Assembly: GCF_010183535.1 (NCBI RefSeq)
Contig: NC_071330.1
Span: 9,467,717-9,531,716 of the forward strand
Origin: Caenorhabditis remanei
Taxonomy: Eukaryota > Nematoda > Chromadorea > Rhabditida > Rhabditidae
Length of the DNA stretch: 64,000 nucleotides
Direction of reading: 5' to 3'
Shown here: piece by piece, positions 32,692-44,543 of the stretch
Position numbering within the stretch: position 1 is the stretch's first letter
Layout: every line of letters begins with the position of its first letter
The notes under the pieces: model-generated
What the model was told of the DNA's origin: nothing
The model's database searches: none
The model's input: the letters and a program-made list of their open reading frames with translations, nothing else
Program-made: the position numbers and the translations under genes

Positions 32692-33946
32692 TTACCGGGT
32701 ATCTTCGTATTGCACCACTACTCGTCCACTCTCGTCAGCAGTTGCGAACAAATCTCGTTGAAATCGAACAAAATGGGTAATCGATCGTGAGTTTCCGTAG
32801 TAATTCAAGAGAGGTTTTCCTTTTCCTCCAGCGTACTCCCGAGCACCAATAATTTGCATACTCGATCGATTGAGCGTTCGGGTGACCAGGAACATTTCTT
32901 CATCATCCTGACCATGAAGAGACCCGCAGAACTCATGATCCTTCCTCATTTTGAAACTGCAAGAAGAGGGACTTCCATGCTATGAAATTCTACTATAAAC
33001 ATACGAAAAGCTCTCCTTTCCAGACAACTCATTAAGAACCGTAATCCCTGATTTCGTCTGCAAGAAGATAGCTTCACCAGCTTCCTGGATTGATGCACAG
33101 GTTTCTTTCGCATCATATGACCACCGGGCACGATTCGACTGGCGAAGATCAAAAAGCTGTACGAGTCCATCACGTTTCTCCAGTACGATCCCATGATCAC
33201 CAATTGTGGTCATTTTGGAAACAGACGTTCGATTGAACTGAAATAATTTGCTAGTAATAAACGTTTCCGGAGTAAAAAACACAGAGATGCAACATAACAT
33301 ATTTAGGCAGCAAAAAAAAAAAAAAATTTTTTAGGCACCCAAAAAAGTTTTTGGGTGCCTAAAAACATATTTAGGCACCCAAAAACCAACGTTAAGCAGC
33401 TCCAAAAGTTAGGCAGCACTGGGTATATCCGACTAACTGAACAGCACCGAATGGCTCATAACAGTTAGGCTGCTAAGCAGCTCCAAAGGGAAAACTCACT
33501 GTGATCAAATCATGTGATCCCTGTGGTGATCTTGTATCAATCTTGCTCAATCTTGTAACTCTAGTGTCGGACACCAAACAGCAGTGAGCATGTTCTCCGA
33601 TATCGGGTTGTAACAACTGCAACTCAGTTCTTCTCGGTTTTTCTTGTTCAAGGAGTAGACAGGAAGCAGCTTTGAAGTCTCCAGATCCAATGATTGTATT
33701 CCTATCTTCGTATTGGCGATAAACATTTCTGAAATAACTGTTCATTTTTATAAATGAAAATTCCCACTTACCATCATAACAGCCAAATATATCGGTAGAG
33801 AACTTGTCCATCTCAATTGAGGTAAATATTGTGCCGGTTGATGATGACGCCATTTTCACACTACTTTTGGAAAGCCCTGCTATATTGTAAGGTCCACAGA
33901 AGCTCAGAGAGTTGATTTGTACGCCGAAGTTTATTTTGCATGACAT
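32692..33946 (-). CDS. WD40-like propeller protein gene with a 1-nt frameshift
   Basis: Exons (minus): 33946-33772, 33728-33500, 33237-33005, 32956-32692. All junctions are in phase except across exon 2, which is one base short: GTGTCGGACACC near 33568 corresponds to GTGTCCGGACACC in the three fragment copies elsewhere in the window. With that base the product would be about 300 residues; without it translation stops at LELQD. Repeat-like text (LSCSCYNP, TAVWCP, GLVQLFDLRQSNRARWSY, HFVRFQRDLFATADESGRVVV) suggests beta-propeller blades; DCAF4/WDR21 is a possible but unproven relation. Either a young pseudogene, a polymorphic frameshift or a sequencing error. Intron 2 contains a small inverted-repeat insertion. 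Confidence 0.6.
33300..33490. repeat. MITE-like insertion in WD40 gene intron 2
   Basis: Inverted repeats TTAGGCACCCAAAAA / TTTTTGGGTGCCTAA (about 33330-33365) with a third copy at about 33370, plus direct repeats of TAAGCAGCTCCAAA (33393 and 33474). Looks like remnants of a small inverted-repeat element; no clean target duplication. Confidence 0.5.
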
Positions 33947-34154
33947 TTCTGAAAGAAGAGAAATGAATTAATTGTGTATCGTCCAAACGGCATTATGGCC
34001 AGCCGGTGACACCACTCCTCTTCCCGTCAAAAATCTAACCAAAAAGTCAACTACTCAAGGATTACTGTAGCTACAAAAACCGAAATTTGGCAAAAACTGC
34101 CTTCCCACCGATATACTAAAAGAAATCCGAATTTTTAGGTTCTTAGGTATTCTC

Positions 34155-34347
34155 CCAGCTCACGTTGAGGCCCATGCTACCTATGCAAACGCGCTCTGAA
34201 AAATACATGGTCCGCAATACGTGGCGGTGAACATTAGAATCTATTTTCCTACAGAAAATTTTAGGATACGTGAAAATATTTCCATTTCCACGTAATTTCT
34301 CGTTAGAGCGTGTTCGCATAGGTAGTCTGGGCCTCAACGTGCCAGCT
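34155..34347. mobile_element. Foldback element V
   Basis: Element 34161-34341 (181 bp), ends CACGTTGAGGCCCA / TGGGCCTCAACGTG, followed inward by CTATGCAAACGCGCTCT and its imperfect inverse. Direct repeats CCAGCT (34155-34160, 34342-34347). Confidence 0.8.
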
Positions 34348-34885
34348 CTTATTTTCGTAGCCACTTTTACTATAACAACTCAAAATTCGGTAAATGCAAC
34401 TCACCAGAAGAATAAGAGGACAATGAATAAGCAAGGCGTGGAATTAGGTGACTGAAGAGAAGAGTATTTGTGATTTTTTAGAGTGATTTGATTTTCATAA
34501 TCGAAAATCTGCTTCAAAATCATCCTAGGAGACCGCGTGAAATGACGTTGAAAAGATCAGGTCACGTAAATAATATTTATTTATTTTCTTTTTTCCTCCG
34601 AAAAGCAATCACCAATCTACCCCATCCTTGGTGGTACTCGCTTTTGGAACTCGGGGAAATAGAACTGTTACAAAATGGAACTGTGAGAAAATGGAACTGT
34701 CTAATATAGAACTGCTACAATTTGGAACTCGGTAAAATGGAACTCGATGAAATGGAACTGGGTAAAATGAAACTGCTACAAAATGGAACTCTTGTTCGAA
34801 TGGAGCGCGTTTGCATTCATGACTTTTTAGAAGAATTAGAACCAATTTTTGTTGGGAAAAGTCGACTTTTAAGGTTTAAAAACAC

Positions 34886-35369
34886 TTATGGACCTATTCT
34901 GGGGTAGCAAAAAATAGTTTTTTGCTTATTTTTTGCTATTCAGAAAGTAGCAAAAAAAGCAAAAAACTCCTGGTTTGGAGGTATTTTTTGCTTGATCTTT
35001 TCTAGGCCAGCCCGCGGTTTTCTAGGCCATGTGTAGATTTACGGGAGAATTTTTTGCGATTTTTTCAGCATTCATGTACTTTATCGCTACTTTTGAACTG
35101 AATTCGTAATTTTATTGATTTATTCCATACTTTGTAATCGTTAAATGAATTTTTTCCGAACTTTGCTGAAAAAAACCCAAAAAAAGCTCCCGTAAATCTA
35201 CACCAAACACAGGTCTTGCAGCGAATGGCCTAGAAAACCGCGGGTTGGCCTAGAAAAGGTCAAGCAAAAAATACCTCCAAACCAGGAGTTTTTTGCTTTT
35301 TTTGCTACTTTCTGAATAGCAAAAAATAAGCAAAAAACTATTTTTTGCTACCCCAGAATAGGTCCATTA
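34886..35369. mobile_element. PIF/Harbinger-like palindromic MITE H1
   Basis: Element 34889-35366 (478 bp), ends TGGACCTATTCTGGGGTAGC and its inverse, near-complete palindrome; 3 bp target duplication TTA (34886-34888, 35367-35369). TWA duplications are characteristic of PIF/Harbinger. Confidence 0.82.
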
Positions 35370-35573
35370 CATCATGAAGAGATTGTCTTTGTCTATTTAA
35401 TAGTCAACAAAAAACCGAATAAAACTATATTAGATAAGCCCAATAAGCATTTTCAAAACCAGTGGTAGAGTTCCATCTTGTAGCAGTTCCATTTCATCGA
35501 GTTCCATTTTACCGAGTTCCAAATTGTAGCAGTTCTATATTAGTCAGTTCCATTTTCTCACAGTTCTATTTTG

Positions 35574-35964
35574 TAATGGGCCTATTCTTGGGCAGCGAAA
35601 AACGTTTTTCGCTGGTTTTTTTCCGATTCACGGAACCAGAAAATCAGCGAAAAACTCTTCGCGCGCAGGCATTTTTTGCTGGAGTTTTCTCTTCCATATT
35701 TGGTATGTTAGGCCATTCACTTCGGGACCATTTTGTTTAAATCAGTGATCCTTTAACTTTCAGTGAAGCGTAAATCGACAATTAAAGGATCACTGATTTA
35801 AACAAAATGGTCCCGAAGTGAATGGCCTAACATACCAAATATGGAAGAGAAAACTCCAGCAAAAAATGCCTGCGCGCGAAGAGTTTTTCGCTGATTTTCT
35901 GGTTCCGTGAATCGGAAAAAAACCAGCGAAAAACGTTTTTCGCTGCCCAAGAATAGGCCCATAA
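35574..35964. mobile_element. PIF/Harbinger-like palindromic MITE H2
   Basis: Element 35577-35961 (385 bp), ends TGGGCCTATTCTTGGGCAGC and its inverse, almost perfect palindrome centred near 35769; target duplication TAA (35574-35576, 35962-35964). The opposite arm of W shows the unoccupied site. Ends are clearly related to H1. Confidence 0.85.
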
Positions 35965-36020
35965 CAGTTCTATTTCCCCGAGTTCCAAAAGCGAGTACCA
36001 CCCCACCCTTTGCGCAACTC

Positions 36021-36456
36021 ACTTTTTTTCAGACTTGTCACGGGCCGGGCCGGGCCAAAATCAGGAAAAATCTCGGCCCGGCCCGGCCCGGCCCGGCCCG
36101 GCCCGTAGCCCGGCCCGGCCCGCTCGGCCCGTTTTGAAACAGTTTTTCAAAACATTTCGAGTTTTTCAAGTTTTTTTGGAAATTTTTGGAAATTTTTTGA
36201 ACTTTTTTTTGAAAAAAGTATAGTTTTCGAATAAACATTTAAAATTGAATCAAAATGTGAATATGTATGATAATTTAAGCATTTTTATCTATTTTTTCGA
36301 AAAATGTCAAAAAAAAATTGGTAAAAATGGGTACCCATCTATGAATCCGGGCCGACCGGGCCGGGCCGGGCCAAGAGAAATTTCGGCCCGGCCCGGCCCG
36401 GTCAAGAAAAATCTCGGCCCGGGCCGGCCCGATTTTTGACAAGTCTGCTTTTTTTA
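36021..36456. mobile_element. GGGCC-rich foldback element (copy 3, divergent)
   Basis: Element 36031-36446 (416 bp), ends AGACTTGTCA / TGACAAGTCT with long CGGCCCGGCC arms and AT-rich core. Flanks ACTTTTTTTC / GCTTTTTTTA match at 8 of 10. Ends resemble ATACTTGCAA of copies 1 and 2. Confidence 0.75.
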
Positions 36457-36944
36457 ACCCTGCCCTCCACCACCAACCTGTATGGGAGACTTAATTAAGT
36501 AAGTCTAGTGGTTAACCTGTTTGTGTTACAATCTAACAGTGAGAGTTCGAAGCTTTTTGAGTTGAAAGTTTTTTTTCAATCGTAAAATGATACAAAATTG
36601 ACTCGATATTCCTCAACATTATCCAAACGGATATCACCAAATTTAGAAAGTAAGATTCATTGCATATCGAGTATTGATAATATTCCGTCTGTCCTCCCTC
36701 TTCGTTAAAATAGGAAAACTTAATCGAAACCTGCCTGAAAGGCTAGTCTTGTCTGTTTTGATATACCACACGCTGTTATAACAATTTTCCCGATATGTAA
36801 GCTTCATTCGATTTTATTTTTCTTGTAGCGCAACCATTAGAGAATTATCACAATCACAATAAATGGTGTTGTCAGAGTAGGGCTGTTACTTGCGGCAATC
36901 GCCGGCAAGCCGGCGCCGCTTTTTTCAAGTTAATTGCATGAAAA
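36457..36944. other. Unassigned sequence up to block D border
   Basis: AT-rich with no gene; a short GC-rich palindromic motif (GCCGGCAAGCCGGCGCCG, 36911-36928) sits about 15 bp before the duplicated block starts and may be a relic of an element at the breakpoint. Confidence 0.4.
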
Positions 36945-39900
36945 CTACTGGATTCCATCTGCTCATCAAATTCCTCCAGTTACTTATGAATTTCTGTCCA
37001 CAAAGTACAATCATTACTTCGTACATCGTCCTTGATTCCAATACAGTGAAATAAAAGAGTCATCTTTCTTATTTTTTCGAATGTTTTTGTTTATATCTGG
37101 AAACAAATCATCTACTTTTTCAAAATAACCGTTTATAATGTAGAAGATCACTATTAAGCAGCTGACACTATCCGAATTCCACCGGCATTTGTTCCTCGCA
37201 TGACGACACTCCGCCAACTTCCTGAACCCATGACTTCTCGAATGGAAAAAGGGGTAACAGTTTTCAGGGAAGACTAACAAGCATCTGTTTTAAAATTAAA
37301 TCAAATCCCCTGTCTGAATCTCAAATCTTTAAAATAATGATTCGCTAACAATCATATTTAAGTTTTCTATTCATTCGCCTGTCTGTCTCTCTCCCTTTGA
37401 TTTCATCCAAATTGCATCTGTCTTTCTCATTCCAAATGAACAAATTAGTCATGGCTCACTCGTTACATTCAGGTCGGCATCAAACTAAAGAAGATGAAAA
37501 AAAGGCAAATAATATTAACGATCCGATGATTTTATCACTTTTCTGTTCCGGCTGTGATGGTCATTTAGAAAAGAAAAGGTTCAATTCGTCTCTCGATATT
37601 CAAAGAAAGAAAAAATTAAATTGTATCACAATCCAATAATTTTTCCAACAAATTGTGTTCGTTTATTTCTGTTTCCGTTCCACTCTTCTCTACGCCTCCT
37701 CTCTCCGATTTCTCATCATTTCAGAATTCGTAAAAAAGAAAAAGTGAAGAATAGGAGATGCTGTACAGCTATTATTCAAGAATTCATGCGTTCTTTTCTC
37801 TTCTTTTTCTCAATAATTTCCGTCGGAAAAGAAAAAAGATTCGATCAAAAACAATAAAATTTGTTTTAATTTCCGGTGTGTAATAGAGAAAATGGGGGGG
37901 GGGGGGGGGGGGGAAGATGGGAAAAAATGAAGAACTCTTTCATTGTGTATTCACAATCTGTTTCATCTCATTCGATGCATATTCTTCTCGAAACAAGGAG
38001 AAGCTCTTGGGATGTCTAAATTAAAGGTAATGTTTTACTGTTTCCGTGTAAAAATGGATGAAAGTATTCGAAACGTCATTAATAGTATTGAACTAACATA
38101 GATTACAATCATATTCTCATATATTACTTTTTCGTAGCTCAAAAACAATCGGAAAACTTTCTCAACTCACAGGAGCTGCTCTTTCTTATTTTCTGCGTCT
38201 CTCCATTTCCTATTATCTCGAGCTAGTTTAGTTTCCAATCGAATTAACACGTCAAACGGAATGTCAAATACACCCATATTTGACACATTTTATCCGGATG
38301 GAAAACCTTCTTCATTCTCTTATTTTCTGTTAGCTTTTTCTTGAATCTCTTGAGAATTTACGTCGCCTTCTCATTCCCATTCTGGCACCCCATTTCGAGA
38401 ATTTGATGCATTTCTTTTCTGGGTGACAATCCTCACTTTTCAATTTTTCCAGTTTAGAAAATTGAACTCTACATTTCATAATTTTCAATTGATGTGTTAG
38501 TCTACTTTCCAATATCCGAAGATGATTTTCTGTAATTTTTACTTTGAAATCCCGACAACTGAACATTCTCCACGTGTTCAGATCTTGTTTCCTCAATTCT
38601 CACTATTTGGAAACGGAATATTTCGTTTCTTTTCTCTCCTAATTACCTTCTTTTTTCGGAGTTTCCAACGTAACGAAACTCCGTCCACTCTCTCAACACT
38701 CCCCCAGGAAAAGGGATTATTGAAACAGTCTTCGAATAAAAACTAATTCTACATATTTATAAAATTCCTAGCATTTTTGGACTGTTTTTTTAAATACAAA
38801 TGCTAACTATTTGAAGCTGTCTCCCTAGTAAATATTGCTAGACTCCAGTAAAGCATGAAACATTCTAAGAGCTCTATGAGTTCACCCACTGATCTATGAT
38901 TTTTCGAGTATTCAAAAACTTGGAATAAAAGTACATAGAGTACATTCCAGTAACTGGAATACATTCTCTCCTCCTCCGACCACTAATTTGGCTTCTTTTG
39001 ACAGACCGCCCGCAAAGTTTACGCTGCTCCGAGAGCAAAACCTTCTCTTTTCTTTCGTCCACTTCTTCTTTTCTCCTTTTTCCCATTATTGAGGAGTCGT
39101 TTAGCCAGTGTCCACTTCTTTTTCACTTTCAATTCTTCACTATATTAGCCGTATTTTTCAGAACACCTTCCATAAAAGAAAAGTGTTCTTTTGTGATTCC
39201 TAATTTTAGATTCGAAGTCTCTTTCCTTTCTTTTTTCTTTCTCGAGCAACAATTGTTTTGTTTCACGATGAGATGGAAAAGAGTATCTGTTGTGACAATC
39301 TTTTCTTTTCAAACCAAGATTACTCTCGGCTCTTCCATTGCTTTTTTGTTTTTCTTCCGTCTCTTCTTCTTTCTTTTCCAAACAATGTTGCCCACTCTTG
39401 AAATGTTTTTCTAACATATTCAGATTGAAAAAAAGGAAACTGACATGTGTAAATGGGTGTGAATCGTTGTGTATACGTTTTACTATCACATAAAAATCTT
39501 TATTTGCACTCTTACTTTCGCTTCCCTCTCCTCAGCTTTTCCTTCACTTTTTATTCGATTCGCATTCGGTTTTCAGATATTCCATTAACAATATTATGTT
39601 TCTTTAGGTTTCATGTGACTTACAACCCAGAAGCCTGAATATTCTTATTCATTCTCATAAAATTCTGTTTCTAGTCAGGAACAAAGAACTCTTTATGCCT
39701 TTCGAAGGTAGTCTTATCAGAAACGGAAAACATTTCAATTCCAATAAAATAATCAGAAATAAATTTGACCAGGTGTTCCTATTCGCAAATATGATCAAGT
39801 ACCAAACTTACTGAAAGTTGAAATTTGAATCAGGGTTACGATAGGTCATATCCGAATGAAATTTCATAAAATATTCATTCGTTTCTTGAAGAGAACTCGA

Positions 39901-40556
39901 AATATTTCGTTTTTTGTAGGAGAAGAGCCCCGAAAACATCAATTATGAATGTAGACGTGAAACTATTCACCCTCATTTTCCGTTGTTCCATAACAATTTT
40001 AGAAGGAATCGAAACGAATAGAAAAGAAGAAGAAGAAGTTAGTCAGTGAGTCTAATCTCATTGTGTTCGATTTCGTTGTGGGGCGGTAGTAGCTTGTCTT
40101 CCGAAATGCAATTTGTCTTTTCGTTTCGTTTTCTTCTTGTAAAAGTAACCGAACTTTTGGGAGAGTAATGTGTAGTTCATTCGAATCGACTCACTGTTTT
40201 CCTCAGAATGAATTTGTTCGTGAAAGGCTCTCAATGTAATTTCGAAAGTTCGGTACTGAAGAAATAAGAGAACTGAAAAGAAAAAATAATAAGAAAAGAG
40301 CCGTCTTTTGAATGTATTCCTTAAAAAGAAAAGAACCGCTTGTTTGCATTTCGACCGTCCCTTTTTGGTCGGTCAATAATAGGCGAGAGGAAGAGAAAAA
40401 TGTTCCTATTTTAGGTTTCCATATTTTTTCCCCGCTTAAAGAGAAATCGAATGTTTCTGAAACTAGAATTATACTTTGAATCTAATTGATTATTTTCGAA
40501 CTATCTCGAAAAGTTTTATTCCTACTGTAGTTTTAAGTGTCTTGAAGATCGTTTCG
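36945..40556. repeat. Segmental duplication, block copy D
   Basis: Near-identical to 21765-24521. It begins inside a copy of the last exon of the histidine-phosphatase gene (36945-37035), with no upstream exons, so that piece is a truncated gene fragment. It has about 950 bp (37787-38740) that copy C lacks, including a 20 bp poly-G run, and a longer GAA run at 40027-40038. After 40556 it continues into unique sequence. Confidence 0.92.
37894..37913. repeat. Poly-G tract (20 G)
   Basis: Uninterrupted run of about 20 G. In C. elegans such runs form replication-blocking structures that depend on the DOG-1/FANCJ helicase for stability. Confidence 0.9.
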
Positions 40557-43500
40557 TTTCAAACTCTCGAGTAAAACCATTCGAAAACTTTGTTTACATT
40601 CAAATATTCTTTGAAACACCACTTAAATATTTCGAACTTTTTCTTTTCCATAATCCGCCCTCAACTCTTTTGAAAATATTGCGCAAATAAGACGATAATT
40701 ATGTCTTTCGTTTACCCTTAGTCAATGTTTCTTTTCCGCCTGTTCTATTGACAGATGGTTTCCTCCCTTTTTCCTTTTAAAGTCCAATGACATCGCCCAT
40801 AAACTATTTATTATCCCTCGTCTTGGTCTGTCGTCTTCAACTGACATCGCTTCCCTTTTATGACCTTTTCTAGATGACATCTCACGTCTTCTTTTACTAT
40901 TTGGTTGAACACTAATTTTCGGAATTTTCATGAAATGTTTCCAATTAACGAACCTTGGATTACAACTATCTGGTTTCCACCAACTGTCTCGTTTAGACCA
41001 ATTCCTCCTTTTCTGCATACAATCATTAAAATATTCCGGCTCTCGGGCTCCTCCGGGAATAATATTGGTTTGTTTTGAGGTTTGGAAAGTATGATTAACT
41101 TTCAAAAACCATTTAACCCTAAGAAAATTCAGCCGAACAAATGTGAATAACTTACGGACAAACATAAAATTGGTTCAGATCTCTACTGAGCGGGTTACTG
41201 TAGATTATCCGAGTTTTCTATTATAGGTTTTTATGAATTTATAAATCCCAAACTCAAAAGCCTCCCCTAAATTTATTTGTAACACAAGACATAACTCTTG
41301 TTTTTTGTTTTGAACAACATGTCCCTAAACCCTTCTCTCTGTCCGTTTTCCCCTTGACCAGCACCTGCTCTTTCTCTCCGAAAACCTATTAGTACCTTCA
41401 TGTATCTTATTAACCTTCTTCTCCGTATTGCATATCCTGATCATGTATGTAAAATTGTATCAATAAACGTGCCCCTTCTCTTTGCCCTCCTTCATGAAAT
41501 AGACAGGTGTTCGAGCTCTCTTCCAATCTTCTTCCACTTCAACATTTTCAATATTATCTCTGCGTATCTATCTCTCTTTTTCTGTGTCTCTTCGTTGTTA
41601 CTACACTGATAACACTCTCTCTTATCATCTCCCACTCATTTCTGACCACTCGAAATTCCGTGCCATTCTGCTCTTGGAGCCAGACCGACTGCCAGAGCTC
41701 TGATTTTTGATAAGCGAAAACAAGATCTCGGCAGAAAATAAACTAGTTTTTAGATTACTCTTTCTCATACGGATTAACTATCCTGAAAACGTCTCTGACA
41801 ATCCACTTATCCATTAAAAATTCATAAGAAAAGCACTAAAAGATGTCCTTTTTCCTCTTCAATTTGTCATCTTTTCCTTTTTTCCCATTTTTTCTTCCCA
41901 TCACTCATCTTTTCCTCTTTTTTTGTTTAGGTCTTTCTTTTTCTTGCAAAAACTTTTTCTTAGAAGACATTACTCTATCCACCAACTCTATTCGGAAATT
42001 AAAACAGATGAAACCACGCCCACTTGGCCGTTAATCTCTAATCCATCTGTATGTAAAGCTTGACGAGACGAAGAGGATTAAGCCGAATTTGCCTATCTAA
42101 CCAACTGGAATACCTATGAATAAATTTTCATTTAATTCTATTTATTTGCTTCGTCTGAACAAAAATCATTGGATAATCAATTTTTGAATATTTTAGTGCT
42201 AGATTTCGAAAATAACCAATTGGATTAGTATTGAAAACTTAAATGTATTCTGGAAATTAAAGGTCTAGTACTACGAAGCTAATATATCTCAATCATTACA
42301 TTTTCCTGCGTCTCTCCTATCATCATATCTCTATTTTCTTTTCATTTTTCCCACACTGTAGATCTACATGCCCCTTCTTTCCATTTTCTCTTTCTTCTAT
42401 TTCTATACCTATCACCCAGATGTCAACCCTTCTTTCTTTCCGTTTCTACATCTCTGCGCCTCTTGTTCTTCCACACTATTTCTCCACTTTCTCCTTATCA
42501 GTCAACCCAAACAATAGACATGTTACGGGTGGCAATTAGTCATGCGAACACATTTTCTTCCCCCTTTTTCAATTCTTTCTTCTTTTGTCTCTTCTTTTTA
42601 TTTACTGATACGAAACTTTTTTTCAGAAACTAAAGTATACAAATTCTGGAATCTGAGTCTCTCATTTCCCATTTCCTGTCTCCATTTTGTTCCTAGTTTT
42701 AATTACATTTTGACGGTCATCATCACCCTCATTACAGTCTCTCATAACCTCATGAAATGCCTCATAATAATAATAACAATGAAATACGGGCGGTCCCTAA
42801 TTAGGTTAGTTTGACACACACACACAGCAGAAGCAACAATCTTCTTCCTTTCGAAATTGAGCATTTTCTCGAATATTTGTCAACCATTCAAAACTTTCTC
42901 TCGGAAAGTCTACCTTCGCATATCAATTTCTTTGGATATTCGCAACAATTATGTTTATTTAATTTCACTTACATCGACACCCGAAACAAAAATAAATAGA
43001 AAAAGAAATGAAGAGTACTTCCGGATTTTACGAAGATAGAGGTAGACTTTTTGAATTGTTCAATTTACTTTTTCGAATCCTCTGTTCTGATCTGCATAAG
43101 CTGATCAAACAGTTGAAACGCTTGCAAAGTTTTAAATCCAATAAAATGTTACTCTTCCGTTTAGAATCGTCTCTGTGAATTTTCAGAACATCAATCCGAG
43201 TTCCTGGAGATCAAAACTGATTTCAACTCTTGAGGAATTCCTATAATAATTAAGGCCTTTTCTTTCCTCTTCTTCCCAGATCATTATAATCCTATTTTCT
43301 CTATTGTTTCTCACTTTTGTATCCTCTAAACCATGTCATTCTCTCATCCTTCATCTCTCCCATCATCTCAATTCTTTCCGAGAATCTCTCCTCTGATTCC
43401 TCTTCATTCATCCTCCTATCGCCCTACTTTTTGTCGGGATAATTCGAGAGAACATACGAAAACTGGTAATTTTAATGTGTATTTCGGGTTTAGTTATAAC

Positions 43501-44543
43501 TCCTTTTTTCAGTTGACTTTTATATCCGAACTGTTCGGTAAATGTTATGTTCAATTAGGTCAGAATACAATAGCCGGGTTTACTTCTATCGAAATAACTT
43601 TTATAGAAACTAAGAGAAATAGTTTCCAAACCACAGCGTTCCAACTCGTTATTTGCTTGACATACTCCCCAATCCGATTTATAATTTTATTGACACCCTG
43701 CTTGCTCCAAAAGTGACAATCAAGTGAAAAAGAGGAGGAAAAGTATATAATTGTGTTCCGATTCTTCCATATGTCGCTATGAAATATTATTCTTTTTATT
43801 CTCATTCTCTTCTAGTATTAACGTGTTTTGGTTTTTCGACTCAATTTGAGAAAATGAGTTTTTGACACGGTGATCATTCCAAGTTACATTATCCAACTTA
43901 CTACTACCCATCTTCCACAAAATTTCTTATTTTGATCTTTCTTTTTCTACTTGTGTCCATTTTTAAAAGAAATGACACATGACGAAAAATTTGAAAATCC
44001 TAATTCCTTATCCTCTAACTGGTTGGAACACCCACTAGACGTCGTATATCCATACAATATCTTGCTCAGATCCCCTTTTTCGGAGCAATCTTTTCAGTTT
44101 TCATTCAACCTAACACTCGGAATCTGATTTTCCCACGTAAATCTACATAAATCCTTCTTTGAAACACCCATAGAGACACTCAATGCCCTTCCCCAAATGT
44201 TTGCTCTTCTTCTTCTAACCCATCTTCTTCTTGCTCTTCATTGTGCTCTCCTGTTACGGGACATTTCTTCTTGCTCATCCACTCTTCTCCTCGACTCCAG
44301 ATGACATGTCAATGTCAATTTTGTCCCAGAGCCGCTTTTCCTTGATTTATGAGTTTTTGGGAAGCGGAAGAGAAATGAGATCTGGCCCCTCGAAAAAGCT
44401 AGAAGGTTTGAAATATATAATTTCCTTATGGTTGTTTTTTTCTAAATTCCTTGTATCTTTCCTGCTTAGGTTTAGCTTCAACTTTTCTATTTCGATTTCC
44501 AGAAAACTTTCCATCCCTATTCTACAAATGATCAAGTGACAAA
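40557..44543. other. 4 kb without a recognisable gene
   Basis: Plus strand is pyrimidine-rich; long frames (such as 40722-41165 minus and 43333-43716 plus) show no family motif and no splice structure. Probably the upstream regulatory region of the ankyrin gene. Confidence 0.55.

Larger units (their letters stand above)
34623..36010. mobile_element. Foldback element W with reiterated GGAACTG modules, carrying two nested MITEs
   Basis: Element 34631-36002 has ends GGTGGTACTCGCTTTTGGAA and its exact inverse, and 8 bp flanks CCATCCTT / CCACCCTT (7 of 8 match). Arms are built from AAATGGAACTG-like units with variable spacers. A conserved GAGCGCGTTTGCAT block lies at 34803. Two palindromic insertions interrupt it (34889-35366, 35577-35961). 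Ends and modular arms resemble element Z. Confidence 0.85.

Noticed and set aside
36035..36437. Pro/Gly/Arg-rich frames over the GGGCC arms
   Set aside because: They arise from CGGGCC repeats in the foldback element and exist in several frames on both strands.
40722..41165. 147-residue minus-strand frame, Lys/Arg-rich
   Set aside because: Longest frame in a gene-poor stretch, but no family likeness, and an intron-like GTAAGT...CTTAG lies inside it.
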